The notes: generated by a model not told the origin, from the sequence alone. A stretch of 64,000 nt of DNA from Eudorina sp. 2006-703-Eu-15 (GCA_003117195.1 BDSI01000044.1:627039-691038); one strand, 5' to 3'. Numbered from the stretch's first letter, positions 33,985 through 47,786 are shown. A program made the numbers and translations.

Positions 33985-36900
33985 CTACAACTCGGCCTTG
34001 ACGTTCAGGAGCCCGGCAATCCGGCGGATCTCGTACGCCAGGGCATTGAGGCGGCGGTGCTCAAGCTCCTTCATCAGGTCATACACATAGTCCTGCCCCT
34101 TGGGCTGCGGAGGCAGCGGGTCGGGTGTGGACTTGATCTCGTTGTAGATGCCCCGCAGCCGCTCCATCTCCGCTTGCAGCTCGGCAGGGGTCCCTGGTCA
34201 CGAAAGCCAAGGCAGCAGCACGCGCCCGAAGCCCCTCAGTTCAGCGTTCGGTGCTTGCGGGGTGGGGCAGGAACGACGCCTACGGACGCCGTGCGTGTAT
34301 GCGGCTGTGCATTGGATGGTTGGGCGCCCGATGCCACACCCAGGAATCGAGTCAGCAAGCGGACCAGCGCACATCATCAGGATGTGTCCACTGTAACCTG
34401 ATCCTCCATATCCAACCAGCGCGACATGATATTCCGGATGGGTCCACGGACCTCCGCTACCTGCATCCTCTTGTTCTTCCTTACCCAACGGCCGCCACAA
34501 CCTACCGTCAAAGGGATCCTCGCTGGGCGCATCCTCGTGGCTGTACGGCTTCTCGGGGTCGTAGCCAGGCAGGTCCACCAGGCTCAGCCGCGGGGGATTC
34601 TCCAGCGCAGGGAGGAAACTGCGAAGGGCAGTTCAGGTGCATGGCGAGAGGCGGACTCGGCCCCCTGGGTACACCCCATGCCCACACGCGCATTTCCTTG
34701 CAATAGCAGTACCCTCTATACGAGTACGGCATGGATGCGATGTGGCCCCTGCATCCACCGGCCCCCGGCTGCTCCAACGCTGCCCCTACGCCCTACGCCG
34801 TTTCTCGCAGTGATCACGCGAACCATGGGCCCCCTGCCTCAGTCGACTGGGTCGGATGGCGGTGCTCTTACCCGTAGTGCGCCACGGCGTAGTCGTCGCG
34901 CAGGGAGCCGTAGCTGTAGCAGATCTGCGAGGCCAGCAGCGGAAGTGGCGTCAAGTGCGTAGCGCGCGTCTGCATGCGGTGAATTATCTGTTTGGGGCCG
35001 GCCCTCCCGCGGCCCGGCTGACCTCCAGATCCTTAACCCCGCCGGGCCTTTGCGATATCCTTCGTGGCGACGAAGCCTCAACAGTATTCGCGGCATTGGT
35101 GCAACTCAGGGACGGCGGTCCTTCGGGATAGCACAGGGACGACACCCTCCATCTTACTCGAGGAGCCCAACCCAATAGGGGTACCGCCGGCACGGCACCG
35201 CCTACCTCATCGCCCGGCTGGATAGCCTCCCCGGCCATGAAGTACAGGAAGTCACCCGTGTCGTAGGCGCTGAGGGTGGTTGTGCAGTTGCGAAGGTGGT
35301 TGGCCAGGTCGAACACGGGCGCCATCAACAACCGCCGGCGGCGCAGCGATGACACGTAGCGGGTGGAGGACTGGCGGAGGGGGTTGCAGAAGCACAAGAC
35401 CGGGTGGGGTTGCAGGCGAGGTACCAGATGTAGCACAGACAGGAGCGGGTCGAGCTCATTTCCGGGCGGGTAGAAAGCAGGGGATTCCTGGGTACGGCTA
35501 CGGCGACAGCAAGCGCCCACTTGCCCAACTACAGGAATGGGAGGTACACGTTCAAGAAAACGCGCCTCACATCATCCATGATAAACCCGTTTCTCGCTGT
35601 CACCCATCAGTCAGCCACACAGAACCGGGCCCTGATGACCCTGGACGACTCGCGGCCGGCCTCGAACTGTCCTCTCCCTTATCCAAACCCAAGCCCTCTC
35701 TTGCTGCGGCGCGATGCTGGTGCAGCGACCACACCGCCGCGGCACACAACCTTGGCGCCCATCACATCCGATGTGCGCACGAACCGGGACTGCTTTGTCT
35801 GGAAGCAAGCCCCAAAACTCGCTTCACCTGGACATGTACCCCAAGGCCGACCGCCCAGCGTGGGGCCTACCCACCCATGCTGCGGCTGGTACCCGCCCGC
35901 GACCCATCCCACGTCAGTCAGCCTCCACCCTTGGAACAGGACCCAACCTCGGGCGTCGCGCCGTGAGATGGAGACCGCCGTCAGTGCGCTGAACCCCGAA
36001 GCCACCCCAGCCCCACGGCGCCCCGGCCCCGTCACTTACGATGGCGCACGCATACTTGAGGTCGTCCAATGTGACGGGCGCATTGCCCACCATCTCCTTG
36101 ATAGTGTACTCGAGATCCGCATCCAGGTCACCGTCGAGCAACGACCGGAGGTGGCTGTCCCAGTCCCGCATGTTCTTCTCCTGGAGACCCCGGGCAGAGC
36201 AGGGCAGGCAGGACAGGGCGTGAGCGGCTGCCTCGGGCAGCAAGTGGGCGCCGGGGTGTATGTTGAGACGGTGGCATGGAACCGCCCGTGCGTTCTGTTT
36301 GGTGATGGATGCCTGACGAAGGCCGGGTGCGGACGCCTAGAACCGATTCGGCAGCATTCGGGTTAATCTCGCGAACTCGTTCACTGTTGACCATTTTGTA
36401 CTGGGCAAACGCCATGCCGATCACATACATGTTGCAGGCAGCCTGCATCGCTGTATGCACCGAACACGTGCTGGGGCGGGCTTGTCGGTATGTGCTGCTC
36501 CACAGTCGCTGTACGGTACTGCACCGCCCTGCTTACCCAGTACGCGTTCTTCCACATCGGAGCGTACTTCAGTTCCATGTTGCAGGAGTTGACCACCTCA
36601 TTAGGTTTTGGCCACATGATCTTGTAAGGGTTGAACCGGCTGCACAGACATCCGTGAAGCGCCTCAGATACCCGCAACGGGCATACCGTACCCGACACCA
36701 ATGACAATGCCCTATGCACGCACCTGTTTGGATCTTTGACTTCACGCAGCACAGAGAGAGTCGGCACCTGCACGGACAGAACCAAGAGGTGGTAGACGTC
36801 AGACAGGACACCTCACCCGCACGAGGACTATGTTCGTAGAAACAAAGCAACTACGCAACCACAACTGCCGGCGTTGTGCATTTATTGCCAACGGTGCCCA

Positions 36901-37222
36901 CATACCGCAAAGCTATCGTTGAACGACCCAGTGTTCATAATGGATGCCGCGGGGATAGCGGCGAGGACGTCGTTCTCCACAAACGCTTTCTTTGCGAACA
37001 GTCCTCGCACGCCCGCGTCGTTATGCTTCACTTCTAAATTTATCTGCAGTGTCCACATGAGGATTCGTATTCAGCCCTTGACGAGCGCGCACGACCGAGC
37101 GCGGGTCTTACCTCGCCACCCAGATCGACTATCCATTTGAACAATTCGTCAACGTCCGCTAGCGGCTGAGAGAATGCAACTCGCGCGGTCAACAAAATAA
37201 CCAGAAGGGCTGTTGGTCTCAT
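33985..37222 (-). CDS. SET-domain protein, Rubisco-LSMT/SETD type, with N-terminal signal peptide
   Basis: Predicted protein-lysine methyltransferase family member. Exons: 37222-37112, 37043-36906, 36767-36724, 36639-36537, 36180-36040, 35370-35206, 34924-34872, 34618-34506, 34193-33985; phases agree and give about 358 residues, although an extra exon near 36380-36460 is possible. The N-terminus MRPTALLVILLTARVAFSQP looks like a signal peptide. SET landmarks in order: NDAGVRGLFAKKAF, FNPYKIMWPKP, LDDLKYACAISS, LMAPVFDLANHLRN (the N-H pair), FMAGEAIQPGDE, then ICYSYGSLRDDYAVAHYG (the catalytic-Tyr segment). A helical C-terminus follows (LQAEMERLRGIYNEIK), as in the LSMT substrate-binding domain. 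Its substrate and location are unknown; the signal peptide is odd for this family. Confidence 0.85.
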
Positions 37223-38779
37223 CGTTGTAGCACAGAGATCCACCAGGTCGGGTGGACCGGGTCACTGTGATGATTCAGTACGTGTTGTTCGTAGCTGTCC
37301 TGTAAGCAACGGTATGGCAAATCAGTGATACAGACAGGGAGACCACGAGCAAGCACGACTCCGTACAAACCGCCCCAAGTTAGACCGCTTCAATCAGCTA
37401 CACTCAATCGAACTGTTCATTACTCACTAACAGTACAGGGTGATGGTATGGTATGTCCAAGGTTGGCTTCCAAGTTGTATTTGTGATTTATAATATCAAT
37501 ACAGCCCGCCTGTTTTTTTGGACGTTCCAGGGTGTGCAGCCGTGTTATCAAAATAATCCGTTGCTGTGGTTAAGGGACGAAGATCTTGAGACCGCGCCCA
37601 AGTGCAACAGCACTTCACAACCGGAATACCAACTTCCTGAACTCGGTCAGACTCCCACGTTCAAGGTCAGACACCTACCTTCACGAGGAGAACTTCAGTC
37701 GCGCGTACCGTATAAGCACTTATTCTTACGAGCATTAAAGGCCCGATGGAACAGCCCATAAGGCTGCGGGTTAGGTTTGTTACGAACGTTTCCTGATCAC
37801 AACCATCCTGTTGTTCAGCCCAGCTGGCTCGGGTACCCTCATTATGAATCAACTCGATGTCCTTACTGGCTGCGATCCTTCGGTCCTTAACACAGCCGAC
37901 GTTGCCTGTCGTGCTTGAAGCATGCGTAGCGCCTTGCTGTCCCTTCTCCCTTGCATGCATAAACCGCGCACGCCACTGCGCAACAGAGATGGAAAACATC
38001 GTCATAACCCATTCCTTGGGACGTACCATGCATAGACAGACGACATGTCAAGACGTCACATAAGTAACGACATGTGCGACGTTCAGCGCATTCAGTCGCG
38101 GGGCGCGATGTGCGCGACTTTTGGCGGGCGGTTACACAAGCGACAGTCCTCGTACAAGGTACAAACAACGGCTGACAGCCTTGCATGAGTTTGCCGGATA
38201 GTTCGAATCACTCCCATCAACAAAGAACGAACTGGTATGGGCTTATGAATTAAGACCGTGACCATATGTATTAAGAGTGTCAGGTCCTGGTATAATGGCT
38301 CAACTCATTTACGGCATCCACCAACAGATCAAGCGGCTGAGAAACACCGTTTGTGCGTCTCGTTGTCAGTAAAATGCCCCAGTAGTACGACCCAATTGCA
38401 CCGTACGAGTTGTACGACAAACCCCATCACAAACCGGTAATGATGCGTCGGTCCGGAATGCAGAGCTACTCCCACGCGCGCCGTCATTCCACCCCTTTGA
38501 ACCAAGCGCCGTAGCGCGCACACTGCACCCTCTTACACCGCCTTGTGCAAACGTCCCACCCGTCTCGTTCACCTCAGTCCTTCCCCCCAACAATCCCATT
38601 CACTCCATGCATCTCCAAGTCCCCTGCAGTGCTTGTGTCCCATACCTTACTTTCGTTGATGTACCCACGGAAGTGCCAGACCGGCATCTGCTGCCGTAAT
38701 CCATTTCGAAAGTCCCTGTCCCCTGCACGCACCCCTCAGACCCCAACCTGGCGCTCGGCAAGCGCCCGATTAGACCCGC
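37223..38779. other. Intergenic region between SET-gene start and GLG1 stop
   Basis: About 1.56 kb, comparatively AT-rich. It contains the promoter of the leftward SET gene and the GLG1 3' UTR; a TGTAA on the minus strand at about 38536 would end that transcript about 250 nt after the stop. No gene recognised. Confidence 0.6.
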
Positions 38780-41700
38780 TCAGCGCTGACCCTTGCCCTT
38801 GACGACGAGCGTGTAACCTGCCTGGTCGGGAACCCCGCGATACTGGCGCCATGCGTAGTTCGCGCCCCATAGCACCAGCAATACCATGGACGCAATGCCC
38901 AACAGAGCAGTCCAGCCCGTCAATGTCAGCCCGGATGCGTTGCCGCGTCCGTCGCGCTGCAGCATGGTGAGGCCCGTGGTGGCCTCCACCGCCGAGATCT
39001 GGGACTGCAGCATTGCCACCGTCAGCGACGCCTCGAAGGCCGCCTTCATGTTGGGCGGCTCCGCCACGTCCACCAGCGCGCTGCATTTCTCCGACAGGCC
39101 AGCGACCTCACCGTCGGCACCTGGCTTGGTGCCCGCATCGAGCTGCAGTTGGTTGGCGGGTAGACGGGAGGAGCCACCGTAAGCAGTGGAAATAGTGATG
39201 ATGTGGGCATACATGTCCATATCGGATGTGTTTAACAAGAAGCCCACCCATAACCGCCCAGGACCGGATACTTACCAAACCTGCAATTGACTTACCATTG
39301 GCAACACAACAGGACAAATATGACAGGCAAACAAGACGACCGGATGTGTCGCAACACGATACTCCAGGTCGCGATGTCGCCCCCGACCGCATGCCCGGTC
39401 AGTAGGCTTTTCGGTAAAGAGTGAGCAAACGCGAAGCCATGGGTACGGGGATGACGCGATCCATGCCGAGCGTTCAATGACCGCCCTGAACAGCGCCACC
39501 CCACCCCAGCGCTGGAACGAACCCCCAAGCCGCAGAGAGCAGGAGAACAGGCCTTGCGCGTCTTTAGCTGGAACACTGATACCGGGGCTGAAACGTTTTC
39601 CCGTGCTGCCCAACCCAACACGCACCAGCGAGGCCAGGCACTGGCCGACGGCGCCCGGAGTGGCGGCCATGCTCGGCCGCATCGACAGGCACAGCCGCTT
39701 GACGTCCTCGTCACAATCCGAGGTCAGAATGGCACCCTCAGACCAGACGAAAAAGGCCATGTGCACCGCGCGGCCGAGCTCCTTCTGGCAGCCCTCGTCC
39801 AGGTCCATGTAGTGGTTGGCCAGGCATTTGTACACCAGACCCTGCTCGCTGTTGGCGGCATCCTCCGCGGAGCACAGCGTCGATACGGACGCCCTGCGGG
39901 ACCGGCAGCCACAGTTGTTCTCAGGGAAATAGGACGATGCGCGCGGATGTGTTAACAGCCTAACAGCAGCGTTGATGGTTTTGCCGTAGGCGACGTTTCA
40001 GGAGGCGCCAAGCACAAGCATGCCCGCAGGCAATGCAGTGACGCTCTAGGTGACCTTGCTCTGTGCCGCCGCCACGCATGAGCGGGAGGGGTTGTCACAG
40101 GCTACAATGGCGTCAAGCTGTATGGCGAAGGGTCACGGTGGCATGGGATGGCCACAGGCAAGCGGCCTCAACCAGGACATGCGAAGCCGATGCCCAGATG
40201 ACAGTCGCCGCAACCCGCAAGGACTTCGCAACGCCCCGGCTGTTCCTTGCTGGTGCCCCACCTGCACGCCTTCCGAAGCGTGGGATCCAGCTTCCAGTTG
40301 GCCTGGCGCCGCACCAGCTTGCTGGTGATCTCCGTGCGGCAGGCATCCCCAAAGTCAGGGTCCGACATCTTCTCCGCGAGGCAACGGAACACGCGCGCTT
40401 GGCCGGGGGACACACTGCTGCAGAAGGCGCGGCGCTCGTTGCGGCAGACGCGCAGCAGGCCCGGCCGCAGCTCCACGCTCTCCGCCTCCAGCTCCTCTAG
40501 CAGCAGCTCCTCCCGGCGGCAGGAGTCGCTCAGCTTGGAGCGGTGGGCACGCAGGCACTCGTGCACGCGGCCCTCGCCTGCAAATTCATCGCAGGCAGAA
40601 AACATGGAAACAACAGTCCTTACAGACTACCCGCTCAGCACGCCGACGGGCTAAGCACGATAACCCGTCCAACTTCGTTACTCCAGAACATCGAAAACAT
40701 GAAGGTTCGGTTCCCAGTCCCCATGCTCACCAGGGTCCACGTCCTTGCAGTGAGCTTGGACATCGTCGCGGCAAGCCGCCGCCAGGATGACGTCGTTGTT
40801 GAAGTTCGACACCTCCATCTTCTCGAAGTACAGCACCTCACGCTCGCAGGACTCGCTCTTGATCTCGTCCTTGCGCTCCGTCAGACAACGCAGCACGACG
40901 CCACCGCAGGTCTGCGACAGCCAGGCAGCCAGCCAAGGCGCCGAAAACAAATGAAGCCGAGGCAATTCCGTTGCCTTGTTTCATACAGCACCAGCTATTT
41001 TAAGCCAATACATGTCCTCCTGCCCATCCAAGCTTCCGAGGGGCGTCCATGGAGTTGCTATATCGCTCTCGCGCTGGTTTACTCGGGTATTGGGGTCAAT
41101 TTGCCGGCACCGCCAACAGGCGCATCCCGGGTGCGCTGCCCGGGGACAGCCACCACAACGTGAAACCACTGACACCGGGGGACGACGTGATTAGAAGACC
41201 TGGAGACCGTGAGAGCTCTCACCTCGCCCTCGTCCACTTTGCACACATCCGAGCACAGGAGGTCGATGTCGCTGCGGCACTCCTTGCTCAGACGGTAGTT
41301 GAGGCGGTAGTCAGTGGCCGCCTCGTTCTCATACAGCTGCACCTGCCGGCGGCACTCCGCGCCGAAGTCCTGGTCGTCCTTGTTATCCTGCGGACGGCAG
41401 GAGTGCGAGTCGGTGTTGCTGATGTGCGGCCAGTACGGTGAGGGCGTCATAAACTACGGCCAGCAGGGAGCCGGGTCTCGCTGTCTTTGTTGACATCAGG
41501 GGGCTGGGTCAGCCTGTCCGTGAGTGTCGAGCAGCAGGACGACACAAAACCATTGAGACAGAAAGGAATCCACAAAACCTGAACCACGCGCGCTTCTGCT
41601 TGGCGGCACTGGTCTTCGCATCCCTCAGAACAATGTCTGCACGCGGCTACCATACCAGGCTGAAGCACAAAGATTAGGCGCTTTCAATGCTTCCCGCGAA

Positions 41701-44700
41701 CCGTCCATGCACGCCTGATAGCCTCGCCAAGGAAGGCAACATCACAACCGCTATATGGTGGTCAACAGTTTCTGCTCCAGGCGTTGCTGGGCGAACAGTG
41801 CCAACATTTCGCCCATCAACGCCAGCAGCTTCCACGCATGAAGGTGACACCCATGAAGGCCTTCGTGCAGCCACAATCAGTGGCACCGCCCCGCCGATCG
41901 GGTAACGCTGTTGTCTGCGGCAGCTGCCTCACCTGGAGGCATCGGATTGCACGCGCCTCGCCATGCGGCACATCTTTGCAGAACTGCTGCAACTCCTTCT
42001 CACACGCCACCTGCAGTGAAGGGTTGGCAACTTTGACATTAACCGCGCAGTGCAACAAGGCCAGGACAATGTCAAGAAGACAAATTCTGAGGTCAGCGTC
42101 CGCCGGTGGACAACAGATCTTCGTCCGCGCGCTATCGACGGGTGGTAGGCAAGCCACGCTGCGTCCCCTTGCATTCCGGAGACCCAACGCTTGTGTCAGA
42201 CCTTTTCATTTATCGCCTCACCTTCATAGGGTACTGGAAGTCGATGTTTTCCGAGAAGCGGATCTCCTCGTCAAACAGTGTGGCGCGGCAGGTCGCCGAG
42301 AGCTTCTCACGATTTCCGGTGAGACAGCGGATGACGCGCGCAGAGCCCTGCAGTGAAGCGTACACCCGGCTTCGTGGTTTGGTCCCCACTAACACTAAAA
42401 CCCTATTGCCTCAGAGCGCGCCATCACCAGTGCTGGTAGGTAGGCGTCTTTACGAGGACAGGTCTCTTCAAGGCAACCACCGCTCCCCACAGCAGCTGCA
42501 CCTGCCTACCTCCCATCGCTAACAACAATTTAGCCCCGTTCGCTGGCGGTCTCTCCACGGACCAGCGTACAACCAAGCGGAGGGCTGCTCACCGGCGGGA
42601 CGTTGGCGCACAGGCGCTGACGGTCCTCATAGCACGCCTCAGCGAGCGGCACGTCGAAGCGGATGTCCTCCGCTGCCAGCTCCTTGTACTTGCGAACCAG
42701 AGCGCGACACGCCGTGTCCTGGAGCTCGTTCATGTAGTCCTGTGGGACCACGATGTTGCCGCGTCGTGACGGTGCAGCTGGCGCAAAGCGCCACCCCAGC
42801 GCCTTGGTTGCCCCTTAAACCCTACTCTGAGCTTGTTTTTCCTACGACCATTGCCGTCAGAACGGCTGACGCGTGTACCGAGCAGCTACTTGCGTGGGCA
42901 GCCTTCAGTATGGTGTCCACGGGGGTTGGGCGTGGCGCCGAAATCCGCGGTGCCACCCCACGTGAACCTTTCATGCGAAGCGCCGCTTTCTAGGCAAGCA
43001 GGTCCATGTCACGCTTCCCCGAACCCACGTGAAATTCGTTACGAGGACGAGAGTGTCGAGAGCACGCAGGTTAACAAGTGTTTGCGAACATGCAGTCGTG
43101 AATTTGGGTCCACAGACATCTCTGCACTGCCCTGGCGGTTGTGACTCCTTCCAGCCGCGCCTGTACGCTTCCCGGTGTTCCCTTCCCAGTAGGCCCTTCA
43201 TTCGCTATGTCCCCCGTGGTGCCTACGCAGTCCGCACCTGCAGGCACCGCACGACCGTCTCGTCCTCAATGTCCATGTTTTCCACCTCGCCCAGGTACGC
43301 GCACATGTTGTATATGTCCGCCTCACACGTCCTCCGCAGCCGGGAGTCCAGCCGGAAGTCCCGCACGCGCTCCTCAATCATCTTGTTGACCTCCTCACGG
43401 CAGTTGCTGCCAAAGCCGTCCTCGTTGCGGTGCTCCTCCAGGCAGTCCTTCACCTTCGCAGCGCCTACACGCCACACAGCGCGTTGCGCAAAGCTGACCC
43501 AGGGGACACCTCCGCAACCGTTGCCCCGACACTTCATTTGAATCCCCTCCCGCACAGCACGCCGCCGCCGGCCCGTATAGAGGGGGTGCGATGAGAAACA
43601 ACCCCGGTGGCGAAAGATGAGAACCCCTCTGGACAGCGCCGCCGCAGATGAGCCGGATTCCCGTAATCGTGCTGCAGTTCCGTCAACGCCCATTTGTATG
43701 CGGCTTCGGAATCGACGTTCGACCCGCAGCCAGCCCACTCACCCGGCTCCACGTCCGCGCAGAATTTCCGCTTCTCCCGGATGCACGTCATGTACAGCCG
43801 CACGCTCAGGCGGATGTCGTCCGCATTTTCCAGCTCCTGCCTGAACAGCTGCTCCTCGCAAGCCCACGACAGCTGCATGCGTTTCTCCCTCTGTGGGTCG
43901 AGAGGAGAAGGACATGGCTTTGCCGCAGCGAGTTGGACGCCGAACGCGCTGATCCACCCGCGCCAATCCATCCAATCAAACATGCACAGCGCGAGCGCAA
44001 CGCAACGCATCAATCCGTGCTTGACGCTTCTACGAGTTCAACAAGCTGCGCGCCACAAGGTGCTACAGCCATGGACGACTCTTCACCGTGCCTCTCGATG
44101 CGCTTCTGCGACATCCTAACGGACAACTGGCCCTCGAAACATGCATGGGCAGAACAACGCACGTTAGTCTCAGCGTCCCTTGTAACTTATGAGGAGAGGG
44201 GATGTGCGATATGCATCCGGAAAGCACAGGACGTGGGGACAGGCCAGCTCTGTGCCCAACTCTGGGCACACGCCCCCGACAGCTGTGCTCGCAGCCAGCT
44301 ATGATGGTGAGATCGTTACCCTGTCATGGCTTCACAACAACCCACCAGGCACGCCTGAACGCGGCCGCCGCCATACTTGACACCCTCGCAGAGGGTATCG
44401 GCATCAGTCTTGCAAGACGAGTAGAGGTCGGGATCAGCACGGAAGTCCGTGGCGGCATCCAGCTGCAGCTTGAAGATTTGTTTGGCGCATGCGGGCGCTA
44501 GCATGTCCTTGATCTCCCTGTGCGCGCGTGGGACAGCGGCCCGCAAGTGGCCAGTGCACCCGTGAGCACCTCACACACAGAGGAAGCGAGGAGGCGTCCA
44601 CTGGCCCACCTACGGTATGTTCCACCCAGGAACCTGCACTGAACAGAATCCCCCGCCATGCAGCAAAGCCCACGACATGCAGCTTTGCAGTGTGCCATCC

Positions 44701-45981
44701 TGCTGCCGCAGTGCGCAGCCGTATTGCCCCGGCAAACGGTTGGGGGAAAAGTAGTTACACTTGTACACGGCTGTACATGGGTAAAAACAATTTGAGGCTC
44801 CCTGGATTTGAACGGGTGCGGCAACTTGGCCCCTACCGCAGGCATGAAATGATCTGGCCGGACTTGTAGCCAAAGAACCAGGTGACGTTGCAGTGCTTGT
44901 CGGCATCCACCTTGCAGGCTTTTGCTACATACGACGACGGGCGGGCAAGAGCGGCGACGGTTGGTCGCAAGTGTGGTTTGGTGCCGGTCACGTGGCCCGC
45001 TGGGAAGGGTTCAGCCGGATACAAATTCGACACCTCAACTACATACGATGGCTTGTAGGGCCCGCTAAGAGGGCATGTGCCAGTTTCCCAGACCCCGGGC
45101 CCACGGCACCAGCACGCCTCATTGCAAAATGCGCCGCCAACGCAACAAGGTTCCGGTACGTCCTTAATTACCCTGTCACATGCATCATGGCCACGGCACT
45201 AGCACGATACCGGGTAAGCGGTGGGCGCACAAGACAGGGAACTCACCCAAAGGGACATTTTTGTTGATGTTGCTGTTCCGAGAGATCTTGTACTGGTACA
45301 CCTCTTCCCGGCAGGCATCACTGACGCTAATAGGATCTGATTCTGAGGTCGGGAAAACGAGCGCCCAGAACGGGTTTCCGAATGATCAGAGGCGGGTACC
45401 CGCGCGGGGAAAAGTTGCGAGGGACGGGCAAGTGTACACGTGCACACAGTTGCGTGCTGAGCACGACGGTGGTGCCGCCCCAACCCTGGTCTGAACCAAT
45501 ACCCGTGCCAGCCACGCGTGCCATCAACCCCGGCACATACGCGTGCTATCAAATGCTTTCGCTGATTCCAGTCCTGGGACCCCCTTTCGTACCCGACTCG
45601 GCACCCTCCAGCTCGGACTCGGCAATGAGGTCACTAACACAATCTGCAAGCGAGCCCTCTCCAACATCAACTCCCTCGCAATGTGCCTTCACTTCTTCAA
45701 GGCAGTTGCCTGGGTGGTCGACAATTAGCCACGGTAGTCAGGATTCGATCAGAAACGAGTTTTCCTCTGCTCCCGTAATGTCTAGTACATGACAACCTAC
45801 CTGTAGGATCTATATCGTCATTATTTACTATCTCAACTGCTGGGGCCAAACTAATAGCTTGCACGGTCTTTGTTGTAACAGTCTTTGTAGCAGCTGCTTC
45901 CGAAGCCTTCTCAGCCGCGCCTAATGACATTCCGGCGAGAGTAAAAATCAGAAGCACCACTACCGACCCTGGCCGAGCCAT
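38780..45981 (-). CDS. GLG1/MG-160-like Cys-rich Golgi membrane protein
   Basis: A chain of cysteine-rich GLG1 repeats (about 55-60 residues, pattern C-R-x-D-x-x-x-x-C ... G-x-x-x-x-C-L), as in Golgi apparatus protein 1 (ESL-1, CFR-1). Fifteen exons close in phase to 890 residues: 45981-45801, 45709-45593, 45342-45247, 44924-44837, 44517-44346, 43890-43743, 43464-43238, 42739-42593, 42347-42222, 42010-41933, 41387-41223, 40911-40731, 40577-40262, 39893-39626, 39142-38780. It begins with a signal peptide (MARPGSVVVLLIFTLAG). Typical repeat cores: CEADIYNMCAYL, CRSDIDLLCSDV, CRNERRAFCSSV, CDEDVKRLCLSM. The last exon holds one transmembrane helix (TALLGIASMVLLVLWG) and a short basic cytosolic tail, so type I topology. 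The animal protein is longer with 16 repeats. Confidence 0.92.
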
Positions 45982-47786
45982 GGTGGTGGCGCGTTGCGGC
46001 GTTGCAGGTAACCAGTGGCAGGTTTGTTCAATAAATATTGTGAGTCAGGAGTGTTTGTAACGCAGCTCTGCCATAACCTCAAATAATTAACAAGGACGAA
46101 TAAGTCAAAGAGAGCAACCTTGACAAGACACTCAGCGATGTACGACACAGGAAAAGCCTGTTGCCTGTATAATAACGTTGCCCAATGTTTGCAGCTATGA
46201 TGTGGCAAAGCAAAACACAGTCAATCCGCTACAAGTGTTTATAGTTGAATGCTGCACGCCACATGCCGCTTACTGTGAAACAGCAATGCTCATAAAAACT
46301 AAGCTCATTGCCGGGAATTTCACGTTAAAGATTCCCGACGATCTATAGGGCCTCGGAGGTCGCTGTCCATGCTTCCAAAACCTAGAACGGGCGAGTTTTC
46401 CGCCCAGTTCACAGACAAGTCCTCTGCACACTTGCAATGACATGAAAGCACTTGATACAATCTCAATACTGCTGTGTAAGCTGTGACTTTGTTGTCATGT
46501 ATCAACTGGGTCGCTAGCGTTGCCAACCGTCTATGAAAACCGCCGGCGCAGCCAGGGTCCTAGAAACGTCGTCCAAAGAAGCTAGTCTGTCAACACGACC
46601 AATTTCTTTACCGCATCCGCACACATGTGGCCCCGCCAAGTGGCCTGCATATTGCAATTGGTGGTTATTTACAACCCTCCACCGTTGCGGGTATCCGTGA
46701 ATCCATCAGTTATACATTCATCTCATACTGGATCGAGACTACCACCTCCACCATCCATGGCGGCTGTGGTGACATGCACTACAGCTGACGGCCCATTTCC
46801 CGCGAGATCGCCATCCGTTGCCATGCAGGGCCATGGAAGGAGCATGTTTAGCTCAGGAAACGCCAGGACAGTCCCATGGCGGCTGCATCTGCCGCGAGAA
46901 AACAACGGCCGTGGCGAACAGCGCACTTGTTCATGTGCGCGCCTGCATAATCCGCACGATGCGCTCTGTGAGTGAAAGCGGAGGCGCCTCCGTTGGGTCT
47001 CTGCTCTCGGCGTAGGCAGTCAAGCGCCGCCTGACACACTGCCAACGCTCACTGCGGCTTTCTGGTACAATACCAGGGTCTCAGGGGTACCGGCGATTAC
47101 GCAGCGCCTCTGTGCTGACGCGCGTTTCAACCCAAGGTGGTGAGCACACGCCCCTGCTAGCAACAGGAGCTTGTGTATGCGGGCTGGCGGTGTATTGAGC
47201 GCGACCTTCACTGGGCCCTTGGCTTCAGCTTGGTCGCCAGCGTGTGATGGGCAGTCCCAAGGCCCGGATGCATACGGACACCTATCCCCGTGCATCGGTC
47301 ATCAGCCACAAGCTGTGCATGCCAGGGGGGCCTTTCCGGGGGTGCCGTATCAGTTAGGTAGCCAGGGGTAGCCGGGGCTGGCGAAGAGGTGGTGGGCCTT
47401 CCACTGCACTGCCTCGCGCGTTGAGAAGTCTCAGGTCGGCGGCCCTGCGAAGAGGCATTTGCTAGGATGCTGTCTGCTCATCAACCCAGCTAGTCGCCAG
47501 GCGCCCCAGCGTTCCCGCTGTGGTGAGGGAGGAGATCCCCTCCCTCCCCTCCTGCCGGTCGTCATGAGCCATGTTGACCCGACCTTCCGAGTCACCAGCC
47601 CTCCGCAGCGGTGCACGCGCATAAATTCTAACCCCGTTCCATTGCCCCGGGCCGCCAAAAGGTCCGTCCGATGCACACGAAGAACGCCAGGGCCTGGTCA
47701 ACAGACAAACGGCTCCGAGCCGCGGCTCGGCACAACGTTCCCTTTTTCATGGCCTTTCTGCAGCTGCATCACATGCGGCATGTGCA
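45982..47786. other. Intergenic region between GLG1 start and ispF stop
   Basis: About 1.8 kb. The left part (46000-46620) is AT-rich and should contain the GLG1 promoter; the right part includes the ispF 3' UTR. Several short open frames are present but none shows a conserved motif or splice-consistent continuation. Confidence 0.6.

Noticed and set aside
44780..44835. tRNA-like B-box (gttcaaatcc on the minus strand)
   Set aside because: The flanking bases do not pair into a T arm or an acceptor stem, and no A box lies at the right distance.
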